Origin: Lucinisca nassula
Taxonomy: Eukaryota > Mollusca > Bivalvia > Lucinida > Lucinidae
Direction of reading: 5' to 3'
Assembly: GCA_963580285.1 (NCBI GenBank)
Contig: OY757011.1
Location: 95,215,650 to 95,279,649, forward strand
DNA: 64,000 bases
Shown here: piece after piece, positions 32,807-44,984 of the stretch
Layout of the letters: each line of letters opens with the position of its first letter
Position numbering within the stretch: the first letter of the stretch is position 1
Notes under the pieces: model-generated
Seen by the model: only the letters and a program-made list of their open reading frames with translations
Database searches by the model: none
What the model was told of the DNA's origin: nothing
Made by a program: the position numbers and the translations under genes

Positions 32807-32915
32807 TTCATGCATTAACATTTGCCGGATCCCGAGGAAGCTGTTTGAACATGAGGCCGCCAGGCCGAATGTTCAAATATCTTCCGAGGGATCCGGCAAA
32901 TGTTGATGCAATGAA
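32807..32915. other. Foldback with ~52-bp arms
   Basis: The left arm carries ACATTTGCCGGATCCCGAGG and the right arm CTTCCGAGGGATCCGGCAAA. The spacer is only about 4 nt. It sits where the transposase similarity ends, so an inverted duplication or MITE probably truncated that gene. Confidence 0.75.
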
Positions 32916-32935
32916 ATAACCATCATAAACGATTT

Positions 32936-33310
32936 TACTTTGCCACAATCTTCGCCCTTTCTTCCGTCGCGATTTAGACAAATAATTTTGTTCAGTCCGC
33001 ATTTTATAGGAAAAACTGGGCTACCCTTGGGTACACATCATTCTTTCTCATTCCTGCTCAAAAACGTAGGTTGTGGGTACTCGTTAGAACCGCCTCATCG
33101 AGGCTTTTCTAACGAGCACGCACAATCTATGTTTTGAGCAGATTTTTGAAAAAAATGTCAGGTTTTTGCATCCTAAAATTTTCAGGTTTTTTGGGGGGTA
33201 AAATTTTCAATATAGACACTTGTTTTCGTATTAACAAAGCATACCCTTGTAAAGCCTAGTTTTCTCTGTACAAAGTGGGTTCAGAGGGGTGTTCATTACA
33301 CGGACAGATC
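32936..33310. mobile_element. Dispersed-repeat fragment plus foldback MITE, GTGGGTACTCG family
   Basis: 32936-33001 matches part of the 11.04-11.13 kb spacer. It is followed by GTGGGTACTCGTTAGAACC and TTCTAACGAGCACGCAC (33072-33121), then the family flank 'ACCCTTGTAAAGCCTAG' and 'CTGTACAAAGTGGGTTCA' to about 33300. Confidence 0.65.
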
Positions 33311-33912
33311 GTGATGAAATTTCCCCTCTTTATATGCAATAAATAAAAAAAATCACCAGCCTAAATATAGCTCAAATATTAAATTGGTATTTCATGTCCC
33401 GCCAACGGTCGCAGATATCGCAACTTACGGCATGCTGACGTCCATCAACTACCTTACCACATGCATTTGACCTTAAAAATTCCTGCTTGCCGAACCCGAA
33501 ACCGCCTCTCATCGACAAAATCAAAGGAATTTAGACCAGCCTTTACCAATTAGATTAAACTAGTATTGATAATCTTTTTTTTCACACCCACAAATTATAC
33601 TGGCTTCCTTTCTGTTATTAAAAATGTGTGTTTTACTTACTTCTACCGTATAATAATCTGATAAGGGTGGAATAATGTGTCAAAATACTAACTACCCGTA
33701 GTCATTAAAAAAAAAAAAAAAAAAAAAAGGAGTGACCCCCACCCCCTCAACAAAATATCTGCTAAATGGCCTGTACCCACAGAAATACCATTTTTCCCTT
33801 ACCCCAGCCCCCCCCCCCCCCCCCCCCACCAAAAAAAATAATAATAATAATAAAAAAAAAAAACAAGAAAATTTAAACTTTTGAATCCCCCCAAAAAGTT
33901 CCACCCTATGTA
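33311..33912. other. Spacer with A-, C- and AAT-rich low complexity
   Basis: An A-run lies near 33708-33728, a C-run near 33810-33827 and (AAT)n near 33836-33852. The open minus-strand frames translate homopolymers (poly-G, poly-F) and are not genes. Confidence 0.6.
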
Positions 33913-35837
33913 CACACTGGTCAATACATACGCACAGGCTGCGTAGCGGTCGCATAGGCTTCGTATTTTGGACGCATAGGCTTCGATGAAAAATGGCGGA
34001 TGACAGTTCGTCAATGCAGGTGAGAAACGGTTTTTACGCCAATCTAAATGTTGTATAGCGTTGTCCAATACTGACATCTGCCTTACGGACCACTTTATTA
34101 ACGTGCAGCTTCGTCTGTTGCAAGAAAAAGTTTGAAAAACGGAATATAGAAAAATAGACCCCAAAAGAAATTTGGCATTCAGCACAGATTCACCTGTAGT
34201 TTCACTTTGGCCCGGTCGCCCTATTAACTACACGTTTATGGCTGTTGTTCTGGCCGATAAATTGTGAATAATGATCATGAAATCGAAAAGCTAACATGCA
34301 ACTTTCGTCACATCTTTTGCGAAAAACAAAAATCTTGATATTTCGATACAACGAACGTAGCTTCGTTACCTATTACAACGCAGAGGCTGCGAACTAAATT
34401 TGAAAGCCCTGAATTATGCAGTATAATAACGAATGATATTAAATTAATATCGAGAAATGAGCCAACCAGCGTTAGTTGATGGTGCTAAAGGCATTCTGCA
34501 TCATTTATACCAAACACATTTTCATTCTCAGCTAAGCAAATACAACATTATGATTCGAATGCCAAAATCTGTCAAGTTACAATTATTTACACTACCGTTC
34601 ATAAACTTGGTAAGTCTTCGCCAAATCTGTTAAGTATTAAGCCAAATAATATTTGCACTGTATGAATTTCTGTCGTGTTTTTATTACAACGCACGTGGCT
34701 TAGGAATTTACGACTTGCAGGTTACAGAGATGGGAAGACGCATTACGAAAACACGCCTATTAAAATACCACTAAAAAGATAAAAACATTCAGATAAAACA
34801 TCCTGATAATTTTGATATTTCTGCTCGCCCGGGCCAGGCGGTTCTAACGCGTATCCACAATCTGTGTTTCTGAGAATAAATAAGGAAATATAATAAATGC
34901 AGAAAATCTGTCAATCTACACTACCGTTCATAAACTTGGAAAGTCTGTCTTCGTCAAATCTGTTAAAGGAGACAGGAAAGCGATAATCTGTTACAATAAA
35001 TAGGTAAACATCAATAAACCCTTTCTTCTACTGAATACTGCAGGTTTCTAAGTGGTCTGATAAGGATTTTATCACTGTGTAATCTCCAGCCATTTACTCT
35101 GCTAAAGAACTGACCTTGAAAATTCCAATTAACCACAGATATGCCCTGACGTCATCCCTGAGGGATCTAGAAGCTTGGTGTGTTCTGAATAGGCAGATGT
35201 AGCAATGTTGAGGTTTAAAACAGAAGCTTAAAATGGAGCAAAATAAGCAAGAACTGGCCACTCTTTGAGGGGACTTCACTTTAGATATTCAGCCTTATAT
35301 GTTTGAGTCCAGGGAAACTTGTGATCAGGAATTTAGTGAGGGTAGCAGCAGCTCTGAAGATAGCTATCTTACATGTCAATCACAACAAATGTCGTCTGCA
35401 TAGTCATCTGCTGCTTTCTTTAAATGCTACCTGAACCAATCTAAGTCTGATCCAGTCTGATCTTGGTCCACACGGTTTGCCTATAAGCGAAAATATTATT
35501 AAAAAAAGAAAAAAAAAAAAAAACATTAAGAAGATGCAGCAGACAGTATAAACAGGGGCCATTATACAATTCAGGTTTTTCTTACGGTTGATTCGTCCGG
35601 TTTTCCACCCATGCGCACTCTTAAAATGGATGTAGCAGTCTTCATTTTTGATTGGGTGTTTATGGATTTGCCTAACTGATATAGGAAAATGAAACAGCAA
35701 CCAAAGTAGCCAAAGCTAGCTATTGGCTCCAGATGAATTCGGACTAGGTTGGTATCCCTAACGAACGGTTGTATGTCAATTCATTATCGGTAGAGAATCC
35801 TCTCATGTCACAGCGCATGACTCAGTGGAACCTTTTT

Positions 35838-35962
35838 GTTTGTGTTGATATAACGCCCCGACAACATCATTCCGGTCATTTTTGAGACATTGTTTCCGAA
35901 TTTATGGGACTTTTACCCGACACTGAGACGAAATGACATCTCAAACCCTACCGCATATAAAG
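35838..35962 (-). mobile_element. SINE fragment, minus strand
   Basis: It contains GGGACTTTTACCCGACACTG and 'GAAATGACATCTCAAACCCT', the reverse complement of the SINE body. It is diverged and truncated at the head. Confidence 0.7.
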
Positions 35963-36224
35963 CATACTTGCAATTGCTAAATATGAATGACCCGTTTACT
36001 TTTTGAAAAGGCAAATACTAGATTTTGGGTCGATTATTTATCAATCGTCACAAAGTAAAAAAATGCAAGTAGCTCTACAGTGCTTAAGTCTACGTGATTA
36101 TCACTGATTGGTCGGAAATCCAGGGAACTTGTATATAGAAAACAGCAACGTTTATTTTTCTTCGAAGAGAGGTCAGCGTGTTGCGTAATACGGAAATCCA
36201 TAGATCATAAATTGGGTTTTTTAA

Positions 36225-36350
36225 ACAGTGTATGTCCAGATCTAATGCCGCAGAACGCGGCGTCTAATCAGGGTCTTCACTGTTTGCTCACATTACATGA
36301 ATTGAAGGGCCAAACGCAGCGTCTTATCAGGGTCTTCACTTTTTGCTTTA
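36225..36350. repeat. Foldback motif, AACAGTG/GATCAGAC family
   Basis: AAACAGTGTATGTCCAGATC faces GGGTCTTCACTGTTTGC across a GCCGC..GCGGC centre, and a second half-copy follows (GCGTCTTATCAGGGTCTTC). Other copies are at 7787, 38749, 50748 and 54187. Confidence 0.65.
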
Positions 36351-38005
36351 AACTGTAGTTTAGGGGTTAATGGAAGCAGTTTAAATCCATAAGTAAGCAT
36401 CCAGCCGACAGACTTTCTTAAAAAAGTAAATCTTTGGGCCGGAGCCGTCATAAAGTTATGAAATGGCCGTAAACCAAAAACATTTTTTATCTATCTTATC
36501 TTATTATATCGAAGAATGATTTCACGAAATGAGTTACTGAAATCATTGCAAGAAAGTATTTTTCTGAATTAATATCCTAAGTCACTATGAAATTCAGATT
36601 CTGATAGGCTATGTTGCAGAAGACAGTCTGGTTAGCAAAAAATTATGATGTAAGGACAGAGATTGAAAATAGATCTGAGATAAAGAAAAGTCTTGTATTT
36701 GTTTTCTTCTTTGATCCTACAAAGGCTAGAATTAGCTTATGTGTTTACTGTTTAAGGAGCAGATGCTTCTATTTTATCGGAAACGAAGACTGGGATCAGA
36801 CAGTGCAGGCGCGATTAATGAACCTTTGCTGAAGTTTTGTAGTAGCTGCATGTATTCGATTGAAGCATTTAAATAGAAGTCGGAGAATCACGGAAACCTG
36901 CCTATATAATTCTGACCCCTTAAATCCAACTTTTATATAGTAAAACTGAGCTTTAAAGGGATATACATTGTTTTCCTTATTTCTTCTCAGAAATACAGAT
37001 TGTGGATACGCGATAAAACCGCCTGGTCCGGACGGTTGTAACAAGTTCCCATACACTATGTCTTGAGCAGAAATATTAAAACTATCAGAATGTTTTATCT
37101 GAAAGTATTTTTTTTTTTATCTTTTTAGTGGTATTTTAATAGGCGTGTTTTCGTAATGCGTCTTCCCGTCTCTGTAACCTGCGAAGCCACGTGCTTTGTA
37201 AAAAACACGACGAAAATTCATACAGTGCAAATATTATTTGGCTTAATACTTAACAGATTTGACGAGGCCTTGCCGAGTTTATGAACGGTGGTGTTAATAA
37301 TTGTAAATTGACAGATTTTGTGCATTCGCCTCAATATGTTGTACATGTATTTGCATAGCTGAGACTGAAAATGTTTTCGGTATAAATGATACAGAATGTC
37401 TTTAGCATCACCTACTAACGCTGGTTGACTGATTCCTAGACATTAATTTAATAACATTCGCTATTATTCTCCATAATACAGGGCTTTCAAATTTAGTTCG
37501 CAGCCTCTGCGTTGTAATAGGCAATGAAGCTACGCGCGTTGTATCGAAATATCAAGATTTTTATTTTTCGCGAAAGATATGACGAAAGTTGCATATTAGC
37601 TTTTCGATTTCATTATCGTTATTCATAATTTATCGGCCAGAACACCAGCCAAAAACGTGTAGTTACATAGGGCGATCGGACCAAAGTGAAAATACAGGTG
37701 AATCTGTGTTGACTGCCAAATTTCTTTTGGGGTCTATTTTTCTATAGTCCGTTTTTCAAACTTTTTCTTGCAACAGACGAAGCCGCACATTACTAAAGTG
37801 GTCCGTAAGGCAGATGTCAGTATCGGGAAATGCAATACAACAGATAGTTTAGCGCTAAAACAGTTTCTTACCTTTATTGACGAACTGTCATCCGCCATTT
37901 TTCATCGAAGCCTATGCGTCCAAAATACGAAGCCTATGCGACCGCTACGCAGCCTGTGCGTATGTATTGACCAGTGTGTATGTAGCAGGCAAAATTAAGA
38001 GTACC

Positions 38006-38146
38006 CCACCCCCAGGGTACGAATTAACCAAGATAGGTGCGAGTTGACTTTGGGGTACGAGTTGACCAAAGAACGGTACGAGTTGACCAAAACAGATACG
38101 AGTGGACTAAGGTACGAGTTGACTTAGGTACGAGTTGACCAGTTAC
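38006..38146 (+). repeat. Short minisatellite on GGTACGAGTTGACC
   Basis: Six to eight imperfect units of about 14-24 bp recur (GGTGCGAGTTGACTTT, GGTACGAGTTGACCAAAG and similar). It begins just after the long-TIR element ends. Confidence 0.8.
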
Positions 38147-39040
38147 CGATATAGGAGGTTTTAGGAATTCCGTTTATGACGTCATACTTGCACATGCGCA
38201 AAACACTGGCCGTCAATTGAAACGGCCATCGCTATTCAAATGTATTGGCGGAACTCAAAATGCTAACAATATTCAGACATTTTGAGAGAAAATATACCCG
38301 TTTACATTGAAATAATGCCTTGAGAAGGAAAGAATGATATTTGGCTTCCAATTTCGATTGGAAGCCATTTAGATTGGATTGGTGATACCCCAGTTTATTT
38401 CTAACCGTCTTATGACGTAACTAGGAAAGCCCTACAGATGAGACTGCTCTCCACATATTTACGAAGTGAAAACTCGTTCGGAATAAACAAGAATATGCCG
38501 CGCCCGTCGATGTCTATTTCTAAAGCGTTTCCAGACATCTATTTATAAAGCGTTTCGAAGAAGTCAAACCAAGAAAAAAAAAGTTACCTACTTTCACTTT
38601 CGTCCGTTTGACGTAACCTCATAATTAACCCATAGGTGCCCGGCAAAAAATATTCCACCTTTATAAATCTGGAGTGGTCAATTTCTAAGCATAGGGGATG
38701 TCATTTTTGTTGTAAGTTTTACAATAATGCATGTACTTTGAGCAAACAGTTTAGACCTTGATCAGATGCCGCGTCTGATCTGGGTCTGCACTATTTGCCA
38801 ATGTCTCAAAAGATGGAGGCATATATGGGTTAATTTCAATATTTGAAGGTCATTGTAAAAAAAGGAATACTTGATTCCAGTTTCCCATTTTTTGCGGTAG
38901 GATGGTGAATTTATCTTAACTGCCGTATTCGACGTAATAAGCGTTTGTTGTGACTCGAAACTAACCCTATGGTCTTCTCCATTGGAATCATTATAATTCA
39001 GCTACGTGCTAAAATCTCATAAACTAGCATTTTCAGTTCA
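38147..39040. other. Spacer with one foldback motif
   Basis: 38749-38801 (GCAAACAGTTTAGACCTTGA .. GGGTCTGCACTATTTGCC) is a copy of the AACAGTG/GATCAGAC foldback family. No gene is recognised. Confidence 0.55.
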
Positions 39041-39365
39041 TTACGAAAACACGCCTATTCAAATATATACAGAATTTTGCCACCCAAATGAAAATTGTCC
39101 GATTAAAAAATCAGATTTTTTCATATTTCTGCTCTAAACATAGATTGTGGGTACTGGTAAGAACTGCCTCGACGACTACCCACTGTCTAGGGGTCAAAAT
39201 TAGGCAGCCGTGTTTCGTGGTGTGAAAAAAATATTCTTTTTTTCTAGTCTAAATATAGATTGTCGGTGCTCGGTGTTCTGAACCCCCTGAAAAGGAAAAT
39301 AATGTACCCCTGTACACCCAACTTTCTCTATATAAAAATGGGTTTATAGGGTTGTTCACTACATA
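39041..39365. mobile_element. Foldback MITE, GTGGGTACTCG family (two partial copies)
   Basis: 'ATTACGAAAACACGCCTATT' opens it. ATTGTGGGTACTGGTAAGAA with GACTACCCACTG, and a second ATTGTCGGTGCTCGG, follow. It ends with 'CCCCTGTACACCCAACTTTC'. Confidence 0.6.
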
Positions 39366-40960
39366 TGGGGTAGCCTCAATGTGCTTCTACTGCCCGGTTA
39401 CCTTAAAAAACAAGATCATCGTTGTTCAGTACACGGACTTGTTGATGTAATGCTTTTCTTTTCTTAAGGATTTGTAAAAAAAAAAAAAAAAAGAAAAAAA
39501 GAAATATCTATAGATTACAAAAGTTAATTCTGTCACTTGACTTCTCTCGTAGTCTCAAACTTTTCATGGTCACTCAGAATTTCCAGGACGAGTTTACGAA
39601 GGGATTTTGACAGTTGAAATCAGTAAAAATAGTTTTGCAGAGTCCAGTTACAGGCAGATATAGTCTAACTTGCATTGTGTGAAACAATTTTTCTGAAGTA
39701 AATCAATCAAGTGTGCTTGTTGTAGGGTGGTCTCTATGAAAGTGATATGTCATTTTTTCTTCATTTATTTATGAACATTATTAACCGCTCCTTTATAAGC
39801 GGTGGGTGAAGAGAACGACAGTTTTAAACCATTGCAGAACTTGTCACGATCGTGCCTCGAACTCAGGCAAAAAGAGACCTCATATCCTACCAACATGGTC
39901 AACATTACAAAACATGTTCATCTCTCAAATCAAATTGCGTGTCAAACGAGTAATTTAAAAGCTTAACATGGTTCAGTCTTTTCTGACAAATTTTCCACCA
40001 GCATAAAACCTGTGCGAGTGAGCAGCTCGCCACATTCAGCCTTCGCTCTTCATAAATGCCGATTTTTTTAACCATTACAGTTAGATGCGCATCGACGTTG
40101 CGGTTTCGCTCCTCGCCGGGTCCGTGAATATGTTTCTACGTACATTGTCCTCCTTTCAATGGTTAAAGACGGACAGCTAACACTGAAACAATTTCCGTAA
40201 AAGTCTTACCAGGAAAATCGTGCTTATTTAGAGCGACCACGTCGATGCAACGTCAAGACGTGGGTCTTTTTCACAAAGGCGACCAGCACTGACTCAGGCG
40301 AGCCTTCGAGTACGCGCAGCCTTACCAGAGCCTTTGCTGCTCTCGGATATGAAGAAAAGAAAATGCGTTTTAATTGGCTGCGCACATGCATTTGACAAAA
40401 TGTATGCTTATAAGGGAGGTAATACAGGGGAAATGATTAACTTTTCAAGCCCCAAAACCTGGGAAATCGAGTGAAAAAGAATGTGAAAAATAATGTGTTT
40501 TTTTTTTTTTTTTTTTTGTGTGCTTTTTTTTTACCAGTTGATAACTTTACTTGCAAATAAATTTGTACAACAGCACAAATGATTGCTTGTAGGTAAACTT
40601 CAACCAAATGCGGTCGCCGATGCTTACGCCGACGACGGAAGTTGGGGGTATGGCAATAGCTCCCCATTACTTTCGCGGGCGAGCAAAAATGGCGGATTTT
40701 CAACTTTACAAACTGGGGAAGCCTTCCTTTTAAAGGGAAACTTTATTTGCTTTTATTACTGAAATTCATTTATCCTTGATCCGTTTTATTGACGAAAATC
40801 TCTAGGTGAATGACTCATGTCAATGACTTAAGAAAAGATTACTTACAAAATAAATTTTATTCGCTATCCATGTATAGCTATCACATACGGACAGAACTTA
40901 GATCTATCTATCTGTCTGTCTGTCCGTCCGTCAATCCGCCCATCTATGCAATTAAAAAAT
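39366..40960. other. Spacer without recognisable gene
   Basis: Homopolymer runs of A (39476-39492) and T (40499-40517) are present. The 40437-40703 minus frame runs through the homopolymer and is not supported. Confidence 0.5.
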
Positions 40961-40964
40961 GTCC

Positions 40965-41140
40965 GGCGATATGTCTAATCTAAACACGCCTATATAAAAC
41001 TGACACCCATTAATCCCACTTTTTTACAGTAAAACTGGGGTTTGCAGGGGTATAGATTATTTTTTCTTATTTCTACTCAAACACATAGATTGTGGGTGCT
41101 CGTTAGAACCGCCTCCTCGATCTTCCAATCCCACTGAGTC
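40965..41140. mobile_element. Half-copy of the GTGGGTACTCG MITE
   Basis: It carries 'AAACACGCCTATATAAAACT', 'TACAGTAAAACTGGGGTTTG' and GTGGGTGCTCGTTAGAACC. The second arm is missing. From 41141 to 41700 I see no gene, only a short (GA)n at about 41309. Confidence 0.6.
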
Positions 41141-41714
41141 TTGATTGGTCCGAGCACTTATTAAGCAACGCCTTATTATCGCAAACGCAACGTTCTGAAG
41201 TTTCTTCGACGTTGCAATGTTGACACGCTACATGTCGGATGACGTGGAGTTATTTAACGACAAGCTGTAATTTACATTTACCTAAGCTCGCGAATTTTGC
41301 TACGCTAAGAGAGAGAGAGACCCCTGTTGGGTCGTATGTACAATATATCATTTAGAGCAGTTAACTAAAAAAATAACACTTGGGATTGGCGAAATTTCAC
41401 ACCTGGCAGCATATCGGTGTTCTCCCATTATCTTGCATGGTTTAAAAGAATTCCACTATTTTATGCTGTAATTATCTGTCCCACTGCCTGGAAGGAATAC
41501 GACAGCTGGCGGCCAGGGCTTTTCCCCTTCTATTTTAGAACCGGAAGTACGTCATGAAAAAGCTCCTATACTAAGACATAAGATACCGGACTTTAAACGT
41601 AAATTAAAAAAAATATATACGTTCAAAATCAATATTTTTTTTCACTCCAAATATAGAACAAAATTGCCTTTCAAATTTAGATCAATTTTCCTCAATTAGA
41701 TTTGCCGAGGTGCA

Positions 41715-43319
41715 TTGCTGGATGGTTTGTCATCTGGCCTAGATTTGTTGATACCGGATAAATTTAAATCCAAGGTACCGACAATGCCAGATATTGAACT
41801 ATCAGTAAATGGTGTCCTTAAACTCTTGACTGGCTTAAACCCTTCCAAGGCAGCTGGCCTGGATGCTATTAAACCTGTTGTCCTTAAGGAACTTTCAAAT
41901 GAAATAGCTCCATTGGTTACAGCTATTTTCCAGTTATCCTTGGACACAGGCACTGTACCAATGGATTGGAAAACTGTAATCGTCAGTCCACTGTTCAAGA
42001 AAGGTGACAAAGGTAATCCAGCCAACTACCGACCGATTTCACTGACATGCATTATGTGCAAAACCATGGAACACACCATTGCATCAAACCTGACCAGGCA
42101 CTTTGACAAACATAATGCACTCTATGACTTACAGCATGGTTTCCGTCAACGCAGGTCTTGTGAAACTCAGCTTATTCAACTTGTTGAGGACCTTACTAGA
42201 TCGATGACAGGAGGCAGGCAAACTGGCCTCATTCTGTTAGATTTTAGTAAGGCCTTAGACAAGGTAAACCATCTCAAACTGCTTTACAAACTTAGACTTC
42301 ATGGTGTTCAAGGTAATGTCTTGTATTGGATCCAGTCCTTCCTCATAGGGAGAAGCCAGACCGTTGTGCTTGAAGGTGACAGTTCTAATGAGGTACCAGT
42401 ATCCTCAGGTGTACCGCAGGGGACAGTCCTGGGCCCCATCTTATTCTTACTGTACATTAACGATTTGCCCAATAATGTGCAGTCTCAAGTTCGCCTCCTT
42501 GCGGATGACACTGCGGTATACCTGACCATTAATAACCCAGATGACTCTTCTAACCTTCAGAAGGACCTTGACCAACTACAAAAGTGGGAGGAACAATGGG
42601 ATATGGAATTTAACCCTGGTAAGTGCCAAGTTTTACATATCACCAGGTCACAAGATCTAATCGAGTCTACCTACACCATGCATAAGAAAACCCTTGAAAG
42701 TGTATCCTCCGCCAGATACCTTGGTGTTGATCTATCCACCGACTTAAGTTTCAATACACATATTAATAGAATTTCGGCAAACGCAAATAAATCACTTGGT
42801 TTTATTAAACGGAACATAAAAACTAAACATAAAGGTGTCCGTAAGGCTGCATATAAAACTATTGTGCGCCCACAGCTCGAGTACGCCTCCACTTCGTGGA
42901 GCCCTTATACCGAAAGCTATTCACAGAAAATAGAAATGGTCCAGAGGAGAGCTATTCGCTTGACCATGAGTGACTATTCGTCTTACAACAGCGTTTCAAA
43001 GATGCAGAAAGTACTTGGCTGGCGGTCACTGGAACAGAGGAGGGCTGATGCTCGCCTCTGTATGTTATATAAAATTACACACGGCATGGTTGCCGTTCAA
43101 ATGCCACCGTATTTCCAGCAGCCAACAAGAGCAACCCGTCAAAGCCTGCGCCATCCCTTCGTGTATCGTCAAATCCATACCTCAACCGATTATTACAAGT
43201 ATTCGTTTTTCCCTTTGGCTGTTGTGCAATGGAACAGCTTGCCATCTTCCTTGGTCATACTGCCAACACTGAATCAGTTCAGTGTGGCAGTTCGGTCTCT
43301 TGACCACCAGTTACCCTAA
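41715..43319 (+). CDS. CR1/jockey-type non-LTR retrotransposon RT, 5'-truncated
   Basis: This frame of 534 codons starts with a non-ATG codon and covers most of an RT plus the C-terminal region. Seen: LTGLNPSKAAGLDAI, NYRPISLTCIMCKTME, YDLQHGFRQRRSCETQL, motif A LLDFSKALDKV with D176, motif B SGVPQGTVLGPILFLLYIND, and motif C LADD at 262-265 where FADD or YADD is usual. A C-terminal block with RRAIRLTM, LGWRSLEQRRADARL, YKYSFFPLAVVQWNSLP follows. No endonuclease or ORF1 is present, so it is a 5'-truncated copy. About 170 bp of 3' UTR leads to a (GATA)n tail. There are no internal stops, so insertion may be fairly recent. CR1-like versus another jockey-group clade cannot be settled by eye. Confidence 0.88.
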   Translation: MLDGLSSGLDLLIPDKFKSKVPTMPDIELSVNGVLKLLTGLNPSKAAGLDAIKPVVLKELSNEIAPLVTAIFQLSLDTGTVPMDWKTVIVSPLFKKGDKGNPANYRPISLTCIMCKTMEHTIASNLTRHFDKHNALYDLQHGFRQRRSCETQLIQLVEDLTRSMTGGRQTGLILLDFSKALDKVNHLKLLYKLRLHGVQGNVLYWIQSFLIGRSQTVVLEGDSSNEVPVSSGVPQGTVLGPILFLLYINDLPNNVQSQVRLLADDTAVYLTINNPDDSSNLQKDLDQLQKWEEQWDMEFNPGKCQVLHITRSQDLIESTYTMHKKTLESVSSARYLGVDLSTDLSFNTHINRISANANKSLGFIKRNIKTKHKGVRKAAYKTIVRPQLEYASTSWSPYTESYSQKIEMVQRRAIRLTMSDYSSYNSVSKMQKVLGWRSLEQRRADARLCMLYKITHGMVAVQMPPYFQQPTRATRQSLRHPFVYRQIHTSTDYYKYSFFPLAVVQWNSLPSSLVILPTLNQFSVAVRSLDHQLP

Positions 43320-43490
43320 ACACAGAAGACCTGTTTTTAAACTGATTTTAATCTCATCTTATTAACTTTTAACACTTTCATCTGTTTTTATTCTTCTCAC
43401 TATTGCACTTTTATTCTCACTATTCATTCTACCTTTTTCTTCACGGCGCGCAATCACCTACACGTAATCCTCGTCAGGGGGTGTTGTAGT

Positions 43491-43494
43491 AAAC

Positions 43495-43592
<98 letters not shown>
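43491..43592 (+). repeat. (GATA)n microsatellite, LINE 3' tail
   Basis: About 25 GATA units directly follow the 3' UTR of the RT element, consistent with microsatellite tails of CR1-like LINEs. Confidence 0.9.
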
Positions 43593-44246
43593 GCTATGGC
43601 ATGCTAAAAACATGTATCTCTTAAGATACCGGGACATGGATATCGGTAAGACCGTAGATTAGGGGTTCCCCTTAATAGCGAAAAGGACTCCTTTTCGCGA
43701 AAAGGACTTTACCCTAAACAGCGGAAAGGACTTTTTTCTGAAAGGATCCATATTATGAATATAATTAATTATTTAACATTTTGTTTAAGATTTTCGGCTT
43801 CGGTCTTGCGAAAATAATATATTTTTAGACTCTTGTACCCGATTTTTTTATGCAATATTTTGCAAGTTATGCCATTGATTTTTTTCTTTTGCATTATCCG
43901 CAGTCCCCGATAGCCGATGCACTACAAGCTAAAGAGAAAAAGTATATATGTTGTAGAAAAAGTTCCACAAGTCAAGACAGCCTTAGGAAAACACTTTTGT
44001 CATTTTTTATATTCCCTGTTTTCCGGACTGAAATAAAAACAGTCTATTGAAAAAATATTGTACTGGAGTACTGACTGACATAAGTACGGACATGGACTAA
44101 TTATAAACTTCTCCTTTCGTACAGACAAGGTCAAAATTAAAATCAGAAGACACGTGTGGACGGAACAAACGGACGGACGGACATGAACTAAATGAAAAAA
44201 AAACACCTTTCTATCTCAACAATAGGTCATCACACGTACACACTAA

Positions 44247-44330
44247 AACGTCAAACTCTGCGTGAAAGCATGAAAGCATCATGCAGCCCAATCTATTTCT
44301 CCAAGCCCCGGTGGGCGGTGGCTATAAACT
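44247..44330 (-). mobile_element. SINE head fragment, minus strand
   Basis: GCATCATGCAGCCCAATC and 'CTCCAAGCCCCGGTGGGCGG' match the SINE head in reverse. Confidence 0.65.
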
Positions 44331-44467
44331 AGCATCTTTCTCCTCCAAACATTGACAGGCATAGTGTAGCCATGACTTGCATGTATGAAAAATACATAGT
44401 GTCCGTGGATATGTGTTTGCGAGCGTGTGAGGGAGATGATGTCATTTTTTCTGTGTTTATGTGCACC

Positions 44468-44468
<1 letters not shown>

Positions 44469-44509
<41 letters not shown>
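44469..44509 (+). repeat. (GA)n microsatellite
   Basis: About 20 GA units. Confidence 0.9.
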
Positions 44510-44511
<2 letters not shown>

Positions 44512-44559
44512 TATTTTCTTAAATATTTCTATATATATATTCCAAACATAACTAGTGTA

Positions 44560-44960
44560 GGTACCAGCGATAACTGTCTTAATGATGCGGTTTCAACAAG
44601 TACACATATCTATGACATAAAAGCGTTGCGTTTGTTCTGCTATTTATCATATATATGATTCAAACATAGACCCTGGATGCTAGTTAGTACACCGTTACAA
44701 AGCATTCATTTCCTTATCAAAGACAGCGTGTGTTAGTTTTTCTTGTTTGGGTACAAAATCTATATTGTGTATGCTTAATGACACGATTCTAATGACTACC
44801 CACGACATACAGCGTTGCAAACAATACTTTTCCCCAGCAGAGTAAAGTTTTCAAAATAGAAGTGAAGGCAATGATGATTCAAACCTAGATTGTGGGTGCT
44901 AGTTAGAACTATGTGGGTGCCAGTGAGAACCACATTTTTGCACGGGCAACCTATCGCTTT
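44560..44960. mobile_element. Decayed GTGGGTGCTCG MITE fragments
   Basis: Several half-arms occur: 'GACTACCCACGACATA' near 44792, and 'GATTGTGGGTGCTAGTTAG' followed by 'GTGGGTGCCAGTGAGAACC' near 44888-44932. Confidence 0.5.
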
Positions 44961-44984
44961 GATGATAAATATCATGAATAGGGT

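Larger units (their letters stand above)
33913..37978. mobile_element. 4.07-kb non-autonomous element with ~1-kb inverted arms
   Basis: The termini are CACACTGGTCAATACATACG and its reverse complement. The arms run 33913-~34890 and ~36963-37978 and remain alignable throughout. The flanks TATGTA at 33907-33912 and 37979-37984 form a 6-bp TSD. Each terminus contains three short subrepeats of CGAAGCCTATGCG/CGCAGCCTGTGCG type. No transposase frame lies inside; the loop holds a SINE fragment and other debris. The superfamily is unclear: a 6-bp TSD does not single one out. A truncated relative lies at 11412 and 23639. Confidence 0.85.

Noticed and set aside
33692..34185. Minus frames with long poly-Gly/poly-Phe stretches
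   Set aside because: They translate homopolymer C- and A-runs plus the terminus of the long-TIR element.
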